A stretch of 54,408 bases of DNA from Thermoanaerobaculales bacterium (GTDB lineage Bacteria; Acidobacteriota; Thermoanaerobaculia; Thermoanaerobaculales; Sulfomarinibacteraceae), in assembly GCA_029287235.1 (NCBI GenBank), contig JARFRM010000045.1:1-54408 (forward strand), in the 5' to 3' direction. A program made the position numbers and the translations under genes. Below the pieces are notes generated by a model. It had not been told where the DNA came from. It saw only the letters and a program-made list of their open reading frames with translations, and made no database searches. Below are positions 46,774 through 54,371 of the stretch, one piece after another (position 1 is the stretch's first letter; each line of letters begins with the position of its first letter).

Positions 46774-47688
46774 ATGTCCATACGACCGATCAAAAAGCTC
46801 CTCACCGCACAACCAACGCTTGAAGGAGCGGGTGTGCGCCTGCGCCGAGGTTTCGGCTTTGGCGACGTCAGTGATACCGATCCATTCCTGCTCTTTGACG
46901 ATTTTCGCAACGATCGTCCCGAAGACTTCCTGGCTGGGTTTCCATGGCATCCCCATCGGGGCATCGAAACCATCACCTACGTGCTCGAAGGAACAGTTGA
47001 GCACGGCGACAGCCTGGGCAACGCGGGCACTCTTGGTGCTGGTGACGTGCAGTGGATGACCGCCGGCAGCGGCATCATCCATCAAGAAATGCCCAAAGGC
47101 ACACCTGAGGGCCGAATGCACGGATTTCAGCTGTGGTCCAACCTGCCGTCGTCGCTCAAGATGACGGCGCCCCGGTACCAGGATATTCAGGCGGCTGAGA
47201 TCCCCGAGGTCGTGGAGGATGACGGCGTTCGCGCCCGGGTCATCTGTGGCACATTCTGGGGCGCCGATGGGCCGGTGCGCGGAATAGCGGCCGATCCGTG
47301 TTATGTCGACATCACAGTTCCGTCCGGGACCTCCCGCCGGCTGCCCGTTGATCGGCAGCGCCAGGTCTTCGCCTATGTTTTTGACGGGTCGGGCTCTTTC
47401 CGTGATGCCTCGGCGCCGATGCCCGTGGCTACTGAAGTCAATGATCGGATTGTCATGTCAAAGGTCGAGGACAGATCCCTTGTCGTTTTCGACACCGGGG
47501 ACGAGATCCAGCTGCAGGCCGGCGACCATGGTTTGCGGTTCCTTCTGGTCTCGGGTATGCCACTGCGCGAGCCGGTGGCCTGGCACGGCCCGATCGTGAT
47601 GAATACCAAACAAGAAATCGAAACCGCATTCGCCGAGTATCGAGCCGGAACGTTTCTCAAAAGCCCGAGCTCTCTGTCCCAGAGTTGA
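46774..47688 (+). CDS. Pirin family bicupin
   Basis: GGAGG precedes the ATG at 46774; an in-frame ATG at 46696 lacks a ribosome site. The 304-residue protein has the N-terminal cupin with metal ligands FPWHPHRGIETITYVLEG and GDVQWMTAGSGIIHQEMPKG, and a C-terminal cupin starting about AADPCYVDITV. Bacterial pirins have quercetinase activity (Fe or Cu) or act as redox-sensing partners. It follows the hydroquinone reductase on the same strand. Confidence 0.93.
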   Translation: MSIRPIKKLLTAQPTLEGAGVRLRRGFGFGDVSDTDPFLLFDDFRNDRPEDFLAGFPWHPHRGIETITYVLEGTVEHGDSLGNAGTLGAGDVQWMTAGSGIIHQEMPKGTPEGRMHGFQLWSNLPSSLKMTAPRYQDIQAAEIPEVVEDDGVRARVICGTFWGADGPVRGIAADPCYVDITVPSGTSRRLPVDRQRQVFAYVFDGSGSFRDASAPMPVATEVNDRIVMSKVEDRSLVVFDTGDEIQLQAGDHGLRFLLVSGMPLREPVAWHGPIVMNTKQEIETAFAEYRAGTFLKSPSSLSQS

Positions 47689-47722
47689 AGTTGTGGTTCG
47701 ACTGGGAAAGTCGATAGCGATC

Positions 47723-47886
47723 AACCTAAGATGAGCGATTCTGGTGGATGAGATGTGCCGAGATCTTGAGGCTCTGGCGCTTACGAAAAACGCAGGCGTA
47801 CCCGTTGGTACGTCGAGTATTTTCGGAAGTGTCCAGAGACCAAGAGCTTGGTGCAGATCGCCGGTGAGAATCGCTCATCTTAGGTT
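47723..47886. mobile_element. 164-bp MITE-like hairpin element
   Basis: The ends AACCTAAGATGAGCGATTCT (47723-47742) and AGAATCGCTCATCTTAGGTT (47867-47886) are perfect 20-bp inverted repeats. The 124-bp interior is itself an imperfect inverted repeat centred on GTACCCGTTGGTAC, so the whole element can fold into one long stem. It carries no gene. It sits between the convergent pirin and araC genes, and its last T is the third base of the araC stop codon. No target duplication is evident. Confidence 0.75.
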
Positions 47887-48800
47887 CAAGTCAAGATGGC
47901 CGAGGATTGGGCATCTACGGCAGCTCCAGCAGCCATCTTCCCCCATTGCCGTGGCGCTGTGCCGTATTGACGCCGAAACTCACGGCTGAACTGGGAGGGG
48001 CTGGAGTAACCGACGCTGGCGGCGGCCTGAGAGATGTTGACTCCTCTGGCAATCTGCATCGCCGCATTGTTCAACTTCAACGCCTTGATGAACCGCAGAG
48101 GCGACAACGTGGTTGCGGCTCGGAAGTGGCGATCGAACACGGCGCGGCTCATCCCGGCTCTTCGGGCGAGATCATCCACGGACATGGGTTGATCGAGGTT
48201 CTCGTGAAGGTAGCTCAGGGCGCGCGAGAGGCGATGAGAGGTTCCGAAGGTCCTCCGAATCAATGATCCGGCATCCCCTTGGATGACTGCGTACAACAAC
48301 TCTCGCAGCCTTCCGTGTCCCAATATCCCGAGCGAAACCGGGTCATCGAGGAGTTCGAGCAGACGTTCGAGTGCTGAACCAAGAGCACCACCCCATTCGG
48401 CGACCACCAAGCCAGGGACTGGTTCGGAGCCCCGTGATCCTCTCGTAGGGCCGACATTGGCCTCGTATTCGACGACAATTTCTGCCATCGCCCTTGTTTC
48501 CAGGCTCACGAGCAGACCCAGCAACGGTTCGTCCGTTGTGGCGTACGGAACATCCGCCTCCACAGGCATCGGCATGGCGGCGCACAGATAGCGGGAATCG
48601 TCGTAAACATGGGTCTCGCCGCCCAGAAAAACCCGTTTGCTTCCTTGCACGATGATGCAGATGCTCGGCGAGTAAACCGTCGGCAGTCGCTCCAGCGGCT
48701 GGCTCAGTCTAAAGAGCTGTACGCCTTCTAGTGGCGATGTATGTGTCCCGTCGGTTTGGGCGTGGCGGGCGACGAGCTCTCGTATGGCAGCCGTCTTCAT
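47886..48800 (-). CDS. AraC family regulator (AraC_N type)
   Basis: The 304-residue protein has an N-terminal cupin-like domain (PSICIIVQGSKRVFLGGETH, YLCAAMPMPVEADV) and a C-terminal pair of HTH motifs (MSVDDLARRAGMSRAVFDRHF, SQAAASVGYSSPSQFSREFR, then YGTAPRQW). The type is usually found beside short-chain or aldo-keto reductase genes. Here it diverges from an SDR at 49022, its probable target. Its stop codon overlaps the outer end of the 164-bp hairpin element, so the last residues may come from the insertion. Confidence 0.92.
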   Translation of the reverse strand: MKTAAIRELVARHAQTDGTHTSPLEGVQLFRLSQPLERLPTVYSPSICIIVQGSKRVFLGGETHVYDDSRYLCAAMPMPVEADVPYATTDEPLLGLLVSLETRAMAEIVVEYEANVGPTRGSRGSEPVPGLVVAEWGGALGSALERLLELLDDPVSLGILGHGRLRELLYAVIQGDAGSLIRRTFGTSHRLSRALSYLHENLDQPMSVDDLARRAGMSRAVFDRHFRAATTLSPLRFIKALKLNNAAMQIARGVNISQAAASVGYSSPSQFSREFRRQYGTAPRQWGKMAAGAAVDAQSSAILT

Positions 48801-48956
48801 GACTCGATTCTAACTCGATTTCGGACTGATTACATCATTAGTGATTGGAATAGGCAAGTTTACGATTGTTTTTTGTGTATTTTAAGCTTTGATCGAGCCA
48901 TATTGTAGTGATGGTGGCGGACGCAAGCTGCCGATCGCGAACAGAGGGAAACGACA

Positions 48957-49025
48957 ATGACCGATCAGCTGAACACGGCAGATCTCAAACCCGTCAGGAA
49001 CAGCGTGAGGAGCTTGAACCCATGA
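48957..49025 (+). CDS. 22-residue leader peptide coupled to the SDR
   Basis: AGAGGGAA precedes an ATG at 48957 that opens MTDQLNTADLKPVRNSVRSL NP before TGA at 49023-49025. The stop overlaps the SDR start (ATGA). The layout fits a translationally coupled leader; the frame contains no run of a single amino acid that would suggest attenuation. Confidence 0.5.
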   Translation: MTDQLNTADLKPVRNSVRSLNP

Positions 49026-49978
49026 AGAAGAAACAGAACCCGTTCGGATCAGAGGGCTGGACACCGGAGCGGCTCGGCTCTCTCGCCGCCAAGACCTATG
49101 TGATCACTGGGGCCAACGCCGGTGCGGGCTTCGAGGCAACGAGGGTGTTCCTGTCCAAGGGCGCCAAGGTGGTGATGCTGAACCGCAGCCCCGAGAAGTC
49201 GGCCTCCGCCATCGAGGCTCTGAAGAAGGAGTTCGGCGCCGACGCCGAAGTGTCTTTCGTGCGCATGGATCTCGCGGTGCTGGATTCCGTGCGGGAAGCG
49301 GCGGCGGAGGTCATGGAGCAGGTTCCCCGCATCGACGCGCTCATCTGCAACGCCGCCATCGCGCAGGTGCCCACACAGAAACTCACCGTGGATGGCTTTG
49401 AAAGCATGCTCGGCACGAACCACTACGGTCACTTCCTGCTTTGCGGTCTGCTCTTCGAGCGGATCGAGGAAACAAAGGGCCGTATCGTGGTCGTCAGCAG
49501 CCTTGGCTACAATATGGGGATCAAGACCATCCAGTTCGATGACATGAACTGGGACAAGAACTACCACCAGAACAAGACCTATTCCCAAAGCAAGCTGGCG
49601 CAGATGATGTTTGCCTACGAGTTGCAGGACAAGCTGGCCGGAGCGAACAGGACGGATGTCGAGGTCTATGTCTGCCACCCCGGCTCGTCGCGAACGTCGC
49701 TCATCACGACCAGCGGCAACCTCGCGACGCGGATCATGTTCAGACTCATGTCGTTGTCGCCGATGGTGCAATCGGCCGAGAAGGGCTCCTGGCCGGAGGT
49801 GATGTGCGCGACCGAGGATGGTCTGGAGCAGCGGGCACTCTACGGCCCCACCGGTCGAATGGAATGGGTCGGCCCGGTTGGGAAAGGCACGCTGCACCCT
49901 CATGCCTATGACAAGCCGGTCATGGAACGGCTCTGGGCGCTCTCCGACGAGAAGACGTCCTTGAGCTGGTCGCTGTAG
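49022..49978 (+). CDS. Short-chain dehydrogenase/reductase
   Basis: The 318-residue protein is a classical-type SDR: YVITGANAGAGFEATRVFLS (NAD(P) site TGANAGxG), LNRSPEK (NADP-favouring Arg), ICNAAIAQ (NNAG position), VVSSLGYNM (Ser) and YSQSK (catalytic Tyr-x3-Lys). It resembles the retinol-dehydrogenase/protochlorophyllide reductase-like group. It is intact, in contrast to the SDR fragments at 11.6 and 36.7 kb. The divergent AraC gene is its likely regulator. Confidence 0.92.
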   Translation: MKKKQNPFGSEGWTPERLGSLAAKTYVITGANAGAGFEATRVFLSKGAKVVMLNRSPEKSASAIEALKKEFGADAEVSFVRMDLAVLDSVREAAAEVMEQVPRIDALICNAAIAQVPTQKLTVDGFESMLGTNHYGHFLLCGLLFERIEETKGRIVVVSSLGYNMGIKTIQFDDMNWDKNYHQNKTYSQSKLAQMMFAYELQDKLAGANRTDVEVYVCHPGSSRTSLITTSGNLATRIMFRLMSLSPMVQSAEKGSWPEVMCATEDGLEQRALYGPTGRMEWVGPVGKGTLHPHAYDKPVMERLWALSDEKTSLSWSL

Positions 49979-50215
49979 CGATGGCGCCACGTACATATTG
50001 CCCTGTCGGAGAGGGTCAAACAGTCGGAACCAGGCCGGCCTCAAAACCAGCAATACACTCGCTCATCACGACTCGAAGCGCTTTTCCGTCAACGATGTCT
50101 TGCTCCGCGCCACCCAATCAATGTCATCAGCCAACGGTTGGTTGACAGCAACACGGATCCGCTCCCGAGGCAGATCGGGGAAACGAAGTGTGTCTGAGTG
50201 ATTGGCCTTCCCGGG
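49979..50215. other. Intergenic, possible gene remnant on minus strand
   Basis: A minus-strand frame ending at 50066 reads LRFPDLPRERIRVAVNQPLA and DDIDWVARSKTSLTEKRFES. The wording looks gene-derived, but there is no ribosome site and the frame begins within R repeat copy 4. I do not recognise it. Confidence 0.3.
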
Positions 50216-50245
50216 TGCGCGCAATCGAGATACATACGACCTTGG
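50216..50245 (+). repeat. R repeat copy 4
   Basis: TGCGCGCA (a shortened palindromic centre) followed by ATCGAGATACATACGACCTT GG. It lies 52 bases before the second DUF4143 gene, in the same position and orientation as copy 2 before the first. Confidence 0.7.
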
Positions 50246-50261
50246 TGTGATCGCGATTGAT

Positions 50262-50290
50262 TTGGGATCCCGGGCGTGAATTGATATCAT
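50262..50290 (+). promoter_or_regulatory. Promoter of DUF4143 gene 2
   Basis: TTGGGA (50262-50267), 17 bases, TATCAT (50285-50290), with the ATG 7 bases further on. Again this is a leaderless arrangement. Confidence 0.5.
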
Positions 50291-50297
50291 TCAAGTC

Positions 50298-51521
50298 ATG
50301 AATGATTTACTACAGCCTCGCATGGTTGGACAGAGCCTGTCCGAGCGCCTCTCGGTGATGCCGGCCGTTGTCGTCACCGGCGCCCGACAGACGGGTAAGA
50401 GCACGTTGGTGCGGGATCTCCTGCCGGGAGAACGGAGGTTCTTCACCCTCGATGATCTCGACATCGTCGACCTCGCCCGGCGCGATCCCGATTCGCTTGT
50501 CGGGGGCAGTCATCCCGTCACACTCGACGAGGTCCAACGGGAACCCCGGATCCTGCTTGCGGTCAAACGCGCAATTGATGAGCAGCGGCGAGCCGGTCGG
50601 TTTCTCCTAACGGGATCCGCCAATCTGTTGCTGATGAATCGGGTGTCGGAGTCCTTGGCCGGGCGCGCCAGCTATCTGACACTTTGGCCGATGACGAGGA
50701 GAGAGCTTCTGGGCCTCGGTCGGTGCGGAATCTGGGACGAGCTTCTCGCCGCTTCCGACGATGACTGGCCCGAGATCGTAGGTCGTCAACCGGTTGAGCC
50801 GGACGACTGGGGAAGCTTGGCTCAGAAGGGTGGATTCCCGACGCCCGCCCTCGAGCTCGAGAACGACGAGCAGCGCGAGGTCTGGTTCGACGGATATGTC
50901 CGGACCTACCTCGAGCGTGACCTGCAGTCGTTGTCGGCGATCTCGGGGCTGCCTGATTTTCGACGTCTCATGAAGGCGGCGTGTCTTCGTCTCGGGCAGG
51001 TCGTCAACCAAACCGAGCTCGGCCGCGACGTGGCGCTGCCGCAGCCGACTGTCCATCGATACCTCAATCTCCTCGAGACGTCGCACATATTGACGCGTCT
51101 CGCGGCCTACTCGGTGAGCCGGACCAAACGACTGATTAAATCACCGAAGCTCTACTGGAGCGACACCGGTCTCGCAATGCATCTGGCAGGCGCTGATCGA
51201 CCGACCGGTGCCCATTTGGAGAACCTCGTCCACCACGATCTCGCTGCCTGGCGGGACGGGAGAGTCGGGCGGGTGGAGATCCTCTACTGGAGGACCACAA
51301 CCGGCGAAGAGGTGGATTTCGTGATCGAGACGCCCGACGAGCTCATTCCCATCGAGGTCAAGTCGACCAACAGACCGGGTGTCAAGGACGCCCGCCATCT
51401 GATGACGTTCAAAGCCGAGTACGGTCGGACCGCCAGGTCGGGTCTCCTTCTCCACACCGGAGAGGCCGTGGAGTGGCTCCCGGGGGGAGTGCTCGCAGCG
51501 CCATGGTGGAGGGTGTTCTAA
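50298..51521 (+). CDS. AAA ATPase with DUF4143 domain, paralogue 2
   Basis: The 407-residue protein has Walker A GARQTGKS (28-35), Walker B-like VTLDEVQ (74-80) and GRFLLTGSANLLLMNRVSES. LAGRASYLTLWPMTRRELLG, the winged-helix segment (LGRDVALPQPTVHRYLNLLE) and the DUF4143 end follow (KLYWSDTGLAMHLAGA, TGEEVDFVIETPDELIPIEV, K). It carries about 30 extra residues after LLGLG relative to paralogue 1. The two are clearly diverged. Both have leaderless promoters and are bracketed by R repeats. Confidence 0.9.
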   Translation: MNDLLQPRMVGQSLSERLSVMPAVVVTGARQTGKSTLVRDLLPGERRFFTLDDLDIVDLARRDPDSLVGGSHPVTLDEVQREPRILLAVKRAIDEQRRAGRFLLTGSANLLLMNRVSESLAGRASYLTLWPMTRRELLGLGRCGIWDELLAASDDDWPEIVGRQPVEPDDWGSLAQKGGFPTPALELENDEQREVWFDGYVRTYLERDLQSLSAISGLPDFRRLMKAACLRLGQVVNQTELGRDVALPQPTVHRYLNLLETSHILTRLAAYSVSRTKRLIKSPKLYWSDTGLAMHLAGADRPTGAHLENLVHHDLAAWRDGRVGRVEILYWRTTTGEEVDFVIETPDELIPIEVKSTNRPGVKDARHLMTFKAEYGRTARSGLLLHTGEAVEWLPGGVLAAPWWRVF

Positions 51522-51561
51522 AGTTGCTGAACAGTCGTCAATGAAAGTGCAGGATTCCCAC

Positions 51562-51630
51562 CAGCGAACGCCCACCGCCATCCCTGCTTCGCGGTAATGG
51601 TGTGGCCGAACCGCTGCTGTGGTCGGGTTT
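51562..51630. repeat. Module S copy 2
   Basis: CAGCGAACGCCCACCGCC, a different middle (CCCTGCTTCGCGGTAATG), then GTGTGGCCGAACCGCTGCTG and TGGTCGGGTTT. It matches module S copy 1 at both ends. A related CCATCCCCGCTTCGCGGCGA motif recurs at about 51808. Confidence 0.7.
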
Positions 51631-51861
51631 TTCGGGTCGTAGCCCTTGGCTGTTCCTCGAAGCCTTGCCGCGAAGATCCGGCACCCACAGCCGTACTCGC
51701 TTTGCGACCACGGCGTGGTTGCTCGCATCTTCCAGCGGCAAGGAGTTTCGGTCGCTTCCTGCGGTCGCTCCTCCAGGCCTAGCCACTCAGAATCGGTTCC
51801 GACTACCATCCCCGCTTCGCGGCGATGACGTCGTCACACGATTCTTCATCGGCAAGGAACA
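51631..51861. other. Intergenic spacer, nothing coding seen
   Basis: GC-balanced DNA between module S copy 2 and R repeat copy 5. It contains several short TTCGCGG-type repeats but no supported gene. Confidence 0.4.
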
Positions 51862-51905
51862 CCAAACGAATAAACGCCGCCCGAAGGCGGCGTTTATTCG
51901 TTTGG
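51862..51905 (-). terminator. Perfect 20-bp-stem terminator at R repeat copy 5
   Basis: CCAAACGAATAAACGCCGCC (51862-51881), loop CGAA, and its exact complement (51886-51905). Read on the minus strand it begins within the CCA end of the repeat and contains GCGGCGTTTATTC, a strong intrinsic terminator. Confidence 0.75.
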
Positions 51906-51940
51906 TTGCGGGGGCCCGATACGCAGGTATGCGGGACCTC
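51903..51940 (+). repeat. R repeat copy 5 (diverged)
   Basis: TGGTTGCGGGGGCCCGATAC then GCAGGTATGCGGGACCTCG. The minus strand ends GGGCCCCCGCAACCA and contains its own small hairpin (CCCGCATAC...GTATCGGG) where copies 1-4 have the TATATA stretch. Confidence 0.65.
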
Positions 51941-51994
51941 GCGGCGATGGTGATCACGCTGCGGTTCGGAGGCATCGCGCCCTGAGGATGCCCG

Positions 51995-52729
51995 TCACTC
52001 GCCCCCGAGCTTCGGCCATCTGCTCTTGGCACGCTCAAGTATCGACGGTTCTCGCTCCAGTGCTGGACCGCCCGCCGCCACACGCTCGAAGCCCGGCATG
52101 AAGCTGGTCTTGCGACGGTGCCGCTGACGGATGTCTGCGACAAGGTCCTCCCACAGGTCCGTTCGGCCGGCAGCGAGGTAGCAGTCGCGAGCACGTTCGA
52201 GCTGGATGAGCGCGGAGTCGTACGATCTACTCCGCTTGGCGTTCACGATTCCAAGCCCGATCGCGCGGTAGAGGCATGCCGCGGGCTCGGGGTGGGATGT
52301 GGCGAGGAGGTCGGCCGCTGCCTCGCAGGAATGCTCGCTGATCGCCTCGAGGTCGGTGGCAGTCGCAGCCGAGATCCTCGTGACAAGACGGTCCAGCTCC
52401 CGGATCTTCACGAGGAGGCCGACCGTCTCGGCGGAATGTGCTTCAGCGGCCTGGCGGGCACGAACCCAGGTGCAGAAAAGGTCCTCGACCACCTGGCCGA
52501 GACTTTCACCTGAGTCGTCTATCTCCTCGACCTTCTCGAAGCATGCGGCGATGAACGTCTCGAGATGGACAGCTGCGGCCGCGCCTTCCCCCGCGCCGAT
52601 CATCGCCTTGAGTCGGGTGTGGACCTCCTCGAGCTCCTGAACGAAGTCGAAGCTCGCGTTGTAGGCGATGAACCGGCCCGGCTGCAACGCCTCCTCCAGC
52701 TCCGCTTCGATGTCGCCTGCCAAGCACAT
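51995..52729 (-). CDS. DUF6880-like protein, probably internally shortened
   Basis: The 244-residue protein has an N-terminal part (EEALQPGRFIAYNASFDFVQ, LETFIAACFEKVEEIDDSGE, VEDLFCTWVRARQAAEAHSA) and a C-terminal part (EPAACLYRAIGLGIVNAKRS, YLAAGRTDLWEDLVADIRQR, HRRKTSFMPGFERV). Both match what I recall of DUF6880-type proteins, but the middle region is much shorter than in that family, about 500 residues. It is helical and TPR-like. The function is unknown. An internal in-frame deletion is likely. Confidence 0.55.
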   Translation of the reverse strand: MCLAGDIEAELEEALQPGRFIAYNASFDFVQELEEVHTRLKAMIGAGEGAAAAVHLETFIAACFEKVEEIDDSGESLGQVVEDLFCTWVRARQAAEAHSAETVGLLVKIRELDRLVTRISAATATDLEAISEHSCEAAADLLATSHPEPAACLYRAIGLGIVNAKRSRSYDSALIQLERARDCYLAAGRTDLWEDLVADIRQRHRRKTSFMPGFERVAAGGPALEREPSILERAKSRWPKLGGE

Positions 52730-52758
52730 TTACCCGAGACCTCCCGGTTGTAGCGCGG

Positions 52759-53583
52759 TCATCTCGCTGAACCATCACCCTTCCAGGGCTCTCCGGGAAG
52801 TCTTTCGATCAAGGTGCCCTGTACGAAGCGTGCGGCGACCAGCGGGTCGAAGCCCGCATCGGCCGGGATCAGGAATCGTGTGTCCTCCACGAACGACCGA
52901 TCGCCGAGCTTGCGCGAGAGGTTGGCCTCGAACTGAGCCCGAGACACTGTCGTCCCGTCGCTCTCCATGTATCGCCGAAAGCAGTCGACAACTCGATCCG
53001 GGTCGCCGCCCGTCGAGCCGAGGGCCAGCCAGAGGTCGAAGAGGTCCCGTCCCTTCTTGCGCTGGAAAAGCGCGCGCATCTTGGTGCCGAGAAGCTCTTC
53101 GAGTTCATAGGTGGGAATGTCAGCCTCACCTTGGAACCACGGGTTCTCCACTGCGCAGGCGCGGCGGACGATGCCGAGGACGCTGAAGTGCTCGCGGGTG
53201 TTGATCTCCACCTTCAGGCGCATGGTCGCCGTGGGCTCGAAGGTGGTCTCGAAGCGATATCCGAGAGTGAACCGCCCTGCGCCCTGCTTCCATCGGGGGT
53301 TGCCCAGCCATGGGTCCAGGACCTCCCGGATCGCGTCTACGAGCTTACCGATCGGACCGGGGCTGCGCTGGACGAGATCGATGTCCTCCGAGTAGCGGCC
53401 GGGCCCCTCGAAGAAAAGCTTGTGCAGCGCGGTGCCGCCCCTGAACACGGCGCATTCGGCGACCGTCGGATGCTGGAACATGACAACCAGTGCGCGGGAG
53501 AGGACGAGATCCTGCTCCACCTGCTCGTTCGAAGGCCACGGAGCGTGGGCTCGCCACGCGGTGATGTGCGCCCGAGGAATCAC
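52759..53583 (-). CDS. abiEii: AbiEii-type nucleotidyltransferase toxin
   Basis: The 274-residue protein carries the nucleotidyltransferase core FRGGTALHKLFFEGPGRYSE then DIDLV (GG...T and DxD metal site) and the later KMRALFQRKKGRDLFDLWL motif that is diagnostic for AbiEii/AbiGii. Related toxins add nucleotides to tRNAs. Its start overlaps the antitoxin stop by 4 bases (ATGA), so synthesis is coupled. With AbiEi it forms a type IV toxin-antitoxin or phage-defence pair. Confidence 0.9.
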   Translation of the reverse strand: MIPRAHITAWRAHAPWPSNEQVEQDLVLSRALVVMFQHPTVAECAVFRGGTALHKLFFEGPGRYSEDIDLVQRSPGPIGKLVDAIREVLDPWLGNPRWKQGAGRFTLGYRFETTFEPTATMRLKVEINTREHFSVLGIVRRACAVENPWFQGEADIPTYELEELLGTKMRALFQRKKGRDLFDLWLALGSTGGDPDRVVDCFRRYMESDGTTVSRAQFEANLSRKLGDRSFVEDTRFLIPADAGFDPLVAARFVQGTLIERLPGEPWKGDGSAR

Positions 53584-54371
53584 AGGTCCGGCTCCAACTT
53601 CTCATTGACTAGGACGCGCCAGCGTGGATCACGATCTCCGGAAGGTAACCCTCCTGGGCGCAGAAGTACAGTGCGAGGGCAATGGCCTCTGAGCCAGGCT
53701 GCCAAGGGCTCCGCGCGTCCCGATGTACCGACCGACTCGAGAAGGAATCCAAGTCGCTGGACGTCGGGAAGTCGCATCGACGGAGCCAGGGTCACAAGGG
53801 CTTCGACGTCGATTCGCTCTGCCAGCTCGGAGAGCACCGTCGCAACGTTGCTGAGGTGCCCGGCCCCAGCCGGATATCGTACGAGGTCGAACGCAGTGAC
53901 CTCTGCGGTGGCGACACGCATGGTTCCGGTCTCGGTTTGCTTCTCGACCACCGGAGTTTGTTCGACCTTGCCGCTCATGAAGAGCTCGATGCTGACCCTG
54001 CCCGCACTCATGGCGCGCGTTGGCTTGGAGGTCACGACCTGGAAGACCATCGGCTGTTGATGGGCGGCGCCGTGGGCCGCCGCTGCGGTGAGCAACCCGA
54101 CATAGTAGGGTTGGCCCAGGTGGCCCATCAGCTGATCGATGAACCAGCTTGCCGGTGGCGAGCCAACCGTCCGGTACTCGGGAGGAACGATAACGTAGAA
54201 CCCGCGGCGGGGGCTCACGATGCACCCGCGCTGCCTGAGCCTGCGCAGAGCTGACTGGACCGCCACGAACGAACGGCCGGTGAATGCCTCGGCCTCCGAC
54301 CGGGTGAAGGTATACCGGCCTTCAGACTGAAGCTGTTCCACCCAGCGCGGAATGGACTGTGGGGATGACAT
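53580..54371 (-). CDS. abiEi: AbiEi-type antitoxin/transcriptional repressor
   Basis: The start is taken at 54371 (MSSPQSIPRWVEQLQSEGRY, GAGAG just upstream); the frame is open to the window end, so 54407 is possible. An N-terminal winged helix (YTFTRSEAEAFTGRSFVAVQ SALRRL) and the AbiEi C-terminal domain (YVGLLTAAAAHGAAHQQPMV, FQVVTSKPTR, TAFDLVRYPAGAGHLSNVAT) are present. The family represses its own operon by binding inverted repeats. The promoter probably lies at the window edge and cannot be judged fully. Confidence 0.88.
   Translation of the reverse strand: MSSPQSIPRWVEQLQSEGRYTFTRSEAEAFTGRSFVAVQSALRRLRQRGCIVSPRRGFYVIVPPEYRTVGSPPASWFIDQLMGHLGQPYYVGLLTAAAAHGAAHQQPMVFQVVTSKPTRAMSAGRVSIELFMSGKVEQTPVVEKQTETGTMRVATAEVTAFDLVRYPAGAGHLSNVATVLSELAERIDVEALVTLAPSMRLPDVQRLGFLLESVGTSGRAEPLAAWLRGHCPRTVLLRPGGLPSGDRDPRWRVLVNEKLEPDL

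Noticed and set aside
50066..50290. 74-residue minus-strand ORF
   Set aside because: It has no ribosome site, starts inside promoter and repeat DNA and has no recognised family. It is kept only as a possible remnant in the intergenic entry.
40185..51940. Integron cassette (attC) array
   Set aside because: The R repeats lack the GTTRRRY / RYYYAAC core sites and no integrase gene is in the window.
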